Below, in pieces: positions 56,828 to 64,000 of a DNA stretch of 64,000 bases. The notes below the pieces were generated by a model. It had not been told where the DNA came from. It did not search any database and worked only from the letters and a program-made list of their open reading frames with translations. How positions within the stretch are numbered: position 1 is the first letter of the stretch; each line of letters opens with the position of its first letter. The position numbers were made by a program, and so were the translations under genes. This DNA comes from Limnomonas spitsbergensis (Eukaryota; Chlorophyta; Chlorophyceae; Chlamydomonadales): the NCBI GenBank assembly GCA_037349105.1, contig JAYJMM010000032.1, positions 1,082,501 to 1,146,500 of the forward strand. The letters are read 5' to 3'.

Positions 56828-59800
56828 GTGCGGGGCATGGGGTCGGTTACGGTTGTGGGGTTCACAGCTTACGCTGTTAACCCTTAAGTCTAGGTAGGAC
56901 CGCTCGTGGCTCTCTGGCGCCGGTGCGGGGCACACAGTCGGGTTAGGGTTTTGGGGGTATTGCTGTTAACCCTCAAGTCTAGGCAGGACCGCTCGTGGCT
57001 CTCTGGCGCCGGTGCGGGGCAAACAGTCGGGTTAGGGTTTGGGGGGTATTGCTGTTAACCCTCAAGTCTAGGCAGGAATGCTCGTGGCTCTCTGGCGCCG
57101 GTGTGGGGCACACAGTCGGGTTAGGGTTTGGGGGGTATTGCTGTTAACCCTCAAGTCTAGGCAGGACTGCTCGTGGCTCTCTGGCGCCGGTGTGGGGCAC
57201 ACAGTCGGGTTAGGGTTTGGGGGGTATTGCTGTTAACCCTCAAGTCTAGGCAGGACTGCTCGTGGCTCTCTGGCGCCGGTGTGGGGCATGCAGTCGGGTT
57301 AGGGTTTGGGGGGTATTGCTGTTAACCTTTAAGTCTAGGTAGGACTGCTCGTGGCTCTCTGGCGCCGGTGTGGGGCACACAGTCGGGTTAGGGTATTGGG
57401 GGTATAGCTGTTAACCTTTTAGTCTAGGTAGGACTGCTCGTGGCTCTCTGGCGCCGGTGCGGGCACACAGTCAGGTTAGGGTATTGGGGGTATAGCTGTT
57501 AACCTTTTAGTCTAGGCAGGACTGCTCGTGGCTCTCTGGCGCCGGTGCGGGGCACACAGTCAGGTTAGGGTATTGGGGGTATAGCTGTTAACCTTTTAGT
57601 CTTGGCAGGACTGCTCGTGGCTCTCTGGCGCCGGTGCGGGGCATGCAGTCGGGTTAGGGTTTGGGGGGTATTGCTGTCAACCCTCAAGTCTAGGCAGGAC
57701 TGCTCGTGGCTCTCTGGCGCCGGTGCGGGGCACACAGTCAGGTTAGGGTATTGGGGGTATAGCTGTTAACCTTTTAGTCTAGGCAGGACTGCTCGTGGCT
57801 CTCTGGCGCCGGTGCGGGGCACACAGTCGGGTTAGGGTATTGGGGGTATAGCTGTTAACCTTTTAGTCTAGGCAGGACTGCTCGTGGCTCTCTGGCGCCG
57901 GTGCGGGGCACACAGTCAGGTTAGGGTATTGGGGGTATAGCTGTTAACCTTTTAGTCTTGGCAGGACTTCTCGTGGCTCTCTGGCGCCGGTGCGGGGCAT
58001 GCAGTCGGGTAAGGGTTTGGGGGGTATTGCTGTCAACCCTCAAGTCTAGGCAGGACTGCTCGTGGCTCTCTGGCGCCGGTGCGGGGCACACAGTCAGGTT
58101 AGGGTATTGGGGGTATAGCTGTTAACCTTTTAGTCTAGGTAGGACTGCTCGTGGCTCTCTGGCGCCGGTGCAGGGCATACAGTCAGGTTAGGGTATTGGG
58201 GGTATAGCTGTTAACCTTTAAGTCTAGGCAGGACTGCTCGTGGCTCTCTGGCGCCGGTGCGGGGCACACAGTCAGGTTAGGGTATTGGGGGTATAGCTGT
58301 TAACCTTTTAGTCTAGGCAGGACTGCTCGTGGCTCTCTGGCGCCGGTGCGGGCACACAGTCGGGTTAGGGTATTGGGGGTATAGCTGTTAACCTTTAAGT
58401 CTAGGCAGGACTGCTCGTGGCTCTCTGGCGCCGGTGCGGGGCACACAGTCAGGTTAGGGTATTGGGGGTATAGCTGTTAACCTTTAAGTCTAGGCAGGAC
58501 TGCTCGTGGCTCTCTGGCGCCGGTGCGGGCACACAGTCAGGTTAGGGTATTGGGGGTATAGCTGTTAACCTTTAAGTCTTGGCAGGACTGCTCGTGGCTC
58601 TCTGGCGCCGGTGCGGGGCACACAGTCGGGTTAGGGTATTGGGGGTATAGCTGTTAACCCTCAAGTCTAGGCAGGACTGCTCGTGGCTCTCTGGCGCCGG
58701 TGCGGGGCACACAGTCAGGTTAGGGTATTGGGGGTATAGCTGTTAACCTTTTAGTCTAGGCAGGACTGCTCGTGGCTCTCTGGAGCCGGTGCGGGGCACA
58801 CAGTCAGGTTAGGGTATTGGGGGTATAGCTGTTAACCTTTTAGTCTAGGCAGGACTGCTCGTGGCTCTCTGGCGCCGGTGCGGGGCACACAGTCAGGTTA
58901 GGGTATTGGGGGTATAGCTGTTAACCTTTTAGTCTAGGCAGGACTGCTCGTGGCTCTCTGGCGCCGGTGCGGGCACACAGTCAGGTTAGGGTATTGGGGG
59001 TATAGCTGTTAACCTTTTAGTCTAGGCAGGACTGCTCGTGGCTCTCTGGCGCCGGTGCGGGGCACACAGTCAGGTTAGGGTATTGGGGGTATAGCTGTTA
59101 ACCTTTTAGTCTAGGCAGGACTGCTCGTGGCTCTCTGGCGCCGGTGCGGGCACACAGTCGGGTTAGGGTATTGGGGGTATAGCTGTTAACCTTTAAGTCT
59201 AGGCAGGACTGCTCGTGGCTCTCTGGCGCCGGTGCGGGGCACACAGTCAGGTTAGGGTATTGGGGGTATAGCTGTTAACCTTTAAGTCTAGGCAGGACTG
59301 CTCGTGGCTCTCTGGCGCCGGTGCGGGCACACAGTCAGGTTAGGGTATTGGGGGTATAGCTGTTAACCTTTAAGTCTTGGCAGGACTGCTCGTGGCTCTC
59401 TGGCGCCGGTGCGGGGCACACAGTCGGGTTAGGGTATTGGGGGTATAGCTGTTAACCCTCAAGTCTAGGCAGGACTGCTCGTGGCTCTCTGGCGCCGGTG
59501 CGGGCACACAGTCAGGTTAGGGTATTGGGGGTATAGCTGTTAACCTTTTAGTCTAGGCAGGACTGCTCGTGGCTCTCTGGCGCCGGTGCGGGCACACAGT
59601 CAGGTTAGGGTATTGGGGGTATAGCTGTTAACCTTTTAGTCTAGGCAGGACTGCTCGTGGCTCTCTGGCGCCGGTGCGGGGCACACAGTCAGGTTAGGGT
59701 ATTGGGGGTATAGCTGTTAACCTTTTAGTCTAGGCAGGACTGCTCGTGGCTCTCTGGCGCCGGTGCGGGCACACAGTCGGGTTAGGGTATTGGGGGTATA

Positions 59801-62800
59801 GCTGTTAACCTTTTAGTCTAGGCAGGACTGCTCGTGGCTCTCTGGCGCCGGTGCGGGCACACAGTCGGGTTAGGGTATTGGGGGTATAGCTGTTAACCTT
59901 TTAGTCTAGGCAGGACTGCTCGTGGCTCTCTGGCGCCGGTGCGGGGCACACAGTCAGGTTAGGGTATTGGGGGTATAGCTGTTAACCTTTTAGTCTAGGC
60001 AGGACTGCTCGTGGCTCTCTGGCGCCGGTGCGGGGCACACAGTCAGGTTAGGGTATTGGGGGTATAGCTGTTAACCTTTTAGTCTAGGCAGGACTGCTCG
60101 TGGCTCTCTGGCGCCGGTGTGGGGCACACAGTCAGGTTAGGGTATTGGGGGTATAGCTGTTAACCTTTTAGTCTAGGCAGGACTGCTCGTGGCTCTCTGG
60201 CGCCGGTGCGGGGCACACAGTCAGGTTAGGGTATTGGGGGTATAGCTGTTAACCTTTTAGTCTAGGCAGGACTGCTCGTGGCTCTCTGGCGCCGGTGCGG
60301 GGCACACAGTCAGGTTAGGGTATTGGGGGTATAGCTGTTAACCTTTTAGTCTAGGCAGGACTGCTCGTGGCTCTCTGGCGCCGGTGCGGGGCACACAGTC
60401 AGGTTAGGGTATTGGGGGTATAGCTGTTAACCTTTTAGTCTAGGCAGGACTGCTCGTGGCTCTCTGGCGCCGGTGCGGGGCACACAGTCAGGTTAGGGTA
60501 TTGGGGGTATAGCTGTTAACCTTTTAGTCTTGGCAGGACTGCTCGTGGCTCTCTGGCGCCGGTGCGGGGCACACAGTCAGGTTAGGGTATTGGGGGTATA
60601 GCTGTTAACCTTTTAGTCTAGGCAGGACTGCTCGTGGCTCTCTGGCGCCGGTGCGGGGCACACAGTCAGGTTAGGGTATTGGGGGTATAGCTGTTAACCT
60701 TTAAGTCTAGGCAGGACTGCTCGTGGCTCTCTGGCGCCGGTGCGGGCACACAGTCAGGTTAGGGTATTGGGGGTATAGCTGTTAACCTTTTAGTCTAGGC
60801 AGGACTGCTCGTGGCTCTCTGGCGCCGGTGCGGGCACACAGTCAGGTTAGGGTATTGGGGGTATAGCTGTTAACCTTTAAGTCTAGGCAGGACTGCTCGT
60901 GGCTCTCTGGCGCCGGTGCGGGGCACACAGTCAGGTTAGGGTATTGGGGGTATAGCTGTTAACCTTTAAGTCTAGGCAGGACTGCTCGTGGCTCTCTGGC
61001 GCCGGTGCGGGCACACAGTCGGGTTAGGGTATTGGGGGTATAGCTGTTAACCTTTAAGTCTTGGCAGGACTGCTCGTGGCTCTCTGGCGCCGGTGCGGGG
61101 CACACAGTCGGGTTAGGGTATTGGGGGTATAGCTGTTAACCTTTAAGTCTAGGCAGGACTGCTCGTGGCTCTCTGGCGCCGGTGCGGGCACACAGTCAGG
61201 TTAGGGTATTGGGGGTATAGCTGTTAACCTTTTAGTCTAGGCAGGACTGCTCGTGGCTCTCTGGCGCCGGTGCGGGGCACACAGTCAGGTTAGGGTATTG
61301 GGGGTATAGCTGTTAACCTTTTAGTCTAGGCAGGACTGCTCGTGGCTCTCTGGCGCCGGTGCGGGGCACACAGTCAGGTTAGGGTATTGGGGGTATAGCT
61401 GTTAACCTTTTAGTCTAGGCAGGACTGCTCGTGGCTCTCTGGCGCCGGTGCGGGGCACACAGTCAGGTTAGGGTATTGGGGGTATAGCTGTTAACCTTTT
61501 AGTCTAGGCAGGACTGCTCGTGGCTCTCTGGCGCCGGTGCGGGGCACACAGTCAGGTTAGGGTATTGGGGGTATAGCTGTTAACCTTTTAGTCTAGGCAG
61601 GACTGCTCGTGGCTCTCTGGCGCCGGTGCGGGCACACAGTCAGGTTAGGGTATTGGGGGTATAGCTGTTAACCTTTTAGTCTAGGCAGGACTGCTCGTGG
61701 CTCTCTGGCGCCGGTGTGGGGCACACAGTCAGGTTAGGGTATTGGGGGTATAGCTGTTAACCTTTTAGTCTAGGCAGGACTGCTCGTGGCTCTCTGGCGC
61801 CGGTGCGGGGCACACAGTCAGGTTAGGGTATTGGGGGTATAGCTGTTAACCTTTTAGTCTAGGCAGGACTGCTCGTGGCTCTCTGGCGCCGGTGCGGGGC
61901 ACACAGTCAGGTTAGGGTATTGGGGGTATAGCTGTTAACCTTTTAGTCTAGGCAGGACTGCTCGTGGCTCTCTGGCGCCGGTGCGGGCACACAGTCAGGT
62001 TAGGGTATTGGGGGTATAGCTGTTAACCTTTTAGTCTAGGCAGGACTGCTCGTGGCTCTCTGGCGCCGGTGCGGGCACACAGTCAGGTTAGGGTATTGGG
62101 GGTATAGCTGTTAACCTTTTAGTCTAGGCAGGACTGCTCGTGGCTCTCTGGCGCCGGTGCGGGGCACACAGTCAGGTTAGGGTATTGGGGGTATAGCTGT
62201 TAACCTTTAGTCTAGGCAGGACTGCTCGTGGCTCTCTGGCGCTGGTGCGGGCACACAGTCAGGTTAGGGTATTGGGGGTATAGCTGTTAACCTTTTAGTC
62301 TAGGCAGGACTGCTCGTGGCTCTCTGGCGCCAGTGCGGGGCACACAGTCAGGTTAGGGTATTGGGGGTATAGCTGTTAACCCTCAAGTCTAGGCAGGACT
62401 GCTGGTGGCTCTCTGGCGCCGGTGCGGGCACACAGTCAGGTTAGGGTATTGGGGGTATAGCTGTTAACCTTTTAGTCTAGGCAGGACTGCTCGTGGCTCT
62501 CTGGCGCCGGTGCGGGCACACAGTCAGGTTAGGGTATTGGGGGTATAGCTGTTAACCTTTTAGTCTAGGCAGGACTGCTCGTGGCTCTCTGGCGCCGGTG
62601 CGGGGCACACAGTCAGGTTAGGGTATTGGGGGTATAGCTGTTAACCTTTTAGTCTAGGCAGGACTGCTCGTGGCTCTCTGGCGCTGGTGCGGGCACACAG
62701 TCAGGTTAGGGTATTGGGGGTATAGCTGTTAACCTTTTAGTCTAGGCAGGACTGCTCGTGGCTCTCTGGCGCCGGTGCGGGCACACAGTCAGGTTAGGGT

Positions 62801-64000
62801 ATTGGGGGTATAGCTGTTAACCTTTTAGTCTAGGCAGGACTGCTCGTGGCTCTCTGGCGCCGGTGCGGGCACACAGTCAGGTTAGGGTATTGGGGGTATA
62901 GCTGTTAACCCTCAAGTCTAGGCAGGACTGCTCGTGGCTCTCTGGCGCCGGTGCGGGCACACAGTCAGGTTAGGGTATTGGGGGTATAGCTGTTAACCTT
63001 TAGTCTAGGCAGGACTGCTCGTGGCTCTCTGGCGCCGGTGCGGGGCACACAGTCAGGTTAGGGTATTGGGGGTATAGCTGTTAACCTTTTAGTCTAGGCA
63101 GGACTGCTCGTGGCTCTCTGGCGCCGGTGCGGGGCACACAGTCAGGTTAGGGTATTGGGGGTATAGCTGTTAACCTTTTAGTCTAGGCAGGACTGCTCGT
63201 GGCTCTCTGGCGCCGGTGCGGGGCACACAGTCAGGTTAGGGTATTGGGGGTATAGCTGTTAACCTTTTAGTCTAGGCAGGACTGCTCGTGGCTCTCTGGC
63301 GCCGGTGCGGGGCACACAGTCAGGTTAGGGTATTGGGGGTATAGCTGTTAACCTTTTAGTCTAGGCAGGACTGCTCGTGGCTCTCTGGCGCCGGTGCGGG
63401 GCACACAGTCAGGTTAGGGTATTGGGGGTATAGCTGTTAACCTTTAGTCTAGGCAGGACTGCTCGTGGCTCTCTGGCGCCGGTGCGGGGCACACAGTCAG
63501 GTTAGGGTATTGGGGGTATAGCTGTTAACCTTTAAGTCTAGGCAGGACTGCTCGTGGCTCTCTGGCGCCGGTGCGGGGCACACAGTCAGGTTAGGGTATT
63601 GGGGGTATAGCTGTTAACCTTTTAGTCTAGGCAGGACTGCTCGTGGCTCTCTGGCGCCGGTGCGGGGCACACAGTCAGGTTAGGGTATTGGGGGTATAGC
63701 TGTTAACCTTTAGTCTAGGCAGGACTGCTCGTGGCTCTCTGGCGCCGGTGCGGGGCACACAGTCAGGTTAGGGTATTGGGGGTATAGCTGTTAACCTTTT
63801 AGTCTAGGCAGGACTGCTCGTGGCTCTCTGGCGCCGGTGCGGGCACACAGTCAGGTTAGGGTATTGGGGGTATAGCTGTTAACCTTTTAGTCTAGGCAGG
63901 ACTGCTCGTGGCTCTCTGGCGCCGGTGCGGGGCACACAGTCAGGTTAGGGTATTGGGGGTATAGCTGTTAACCTTTTAGTCTAGGCAGGACTGCTCGTGG
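56828..64000. repeat. 89-bp satellite, about 80 units, runs off the window
   Basis: The common unit is 89 bp (for example from 60001 to 60089) with an 88-bp variant lacking one G. It contains CTGCTCGTGGCTCTCTGGCG, then CCGGTGCGGGGCACACAGTC, then GGTTAGGGTATTGGGGGTAT, then GCTGTTAACCTTTTAGTCTA. Early units (56.88-57.4 kb) are more diverged from the later ones, which are largely homogenised. The first recognisable unit overlaps the end of exon e (CGCTCGTCGCTGCCAGGCACCGGTGCGGGGCAT), so it is a donor-edge duplication. Confidence 0.95.

Noticed and set aside
56828..64000. CRISPR array
   Set aside because: The units are contiguous 88-89 bp repeats with no unique spacers, in eukaryotic sequence.
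63000..64000. Chromosome end (telomere) at the right edge
   Set aside because: The array is an 89-bp satellite with one TTAGGGT per unit, not an uninterrupted TTTAGGG array.

Overview
The window reads as nuclear DNA of a eukaryotic alga, most likely a green alga. The evidence is an intron-split gene for a plastid-type 30S ribosomal protein S1, GT-AG introns with GTGAGT and GTGCGT donors, and degenerate CCCTAAA/TTTAGGG (plant-type telomere motif) scattered through introns and spacers. No bacterial operons, rRNA, tRNA or CRISPR are visible. Species cannot be fixed from the sequence; a repeat-rich prasinophyte such as Cymbomonas is only a guess. Most long open frames here are translations of low-complexity repeats, not genes.

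Layout. (1) 1-8897 is single-copy: the last exon of an unknown gene, several minisatellites, a foldback (long inverted repeat) element at about 4498-7985 split by a 1726-bp hAT-like transposon with an exact 8-bp target duplication, and a decayed Ty3/gypsy reverse transcriptase on the minus strand. (2) 8898-35341 is a 26.4-kb block that I divide into A1 (8898-22156), X (22157-30551) and B1 (30552-35341). (3) The block repeats in direct orientation at once as A2 (35343-47811) and B2 (47813 to about 52602), nearly identical but lacking X. (4) From about 52602 the sequence is single-copy again and ends in an 89-bp satellite that fills the window from about 56.83 kb to the end.

A carries the RPS1 gene on the minus strand. 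At least six phase-0-compatible exons are supported by splice sites, by S1-domain sequence and by a C-terminal block typical of plastid S1. One intron holds a pure CCTCCCT heptamer array of 3.03 kb in A1 and 2.24 kb in A2. X carries a frameshifted gag-like retroelement reading frame and a multi-exon membrane-protein gene. B carries an Ala/Pro-rich reading frame and the 5' exons of a plus-strand gene. That gene is intact only in the second copy, where it runs through five exons (51182-56827) and may encode a channel-like protein with a cyclic-nucleotide-binding fold; this is tentative.

Main observation: many tandem repeats in this window are anchored on splice junctions. The repeat unit contains the exon edge plus its donor or acceptor, copied 2 to about 80 times into the adjoining intron. 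This occurs at about ten independent junctions in several genes, and the giant terminal satellite appears to be the same process at large scale.
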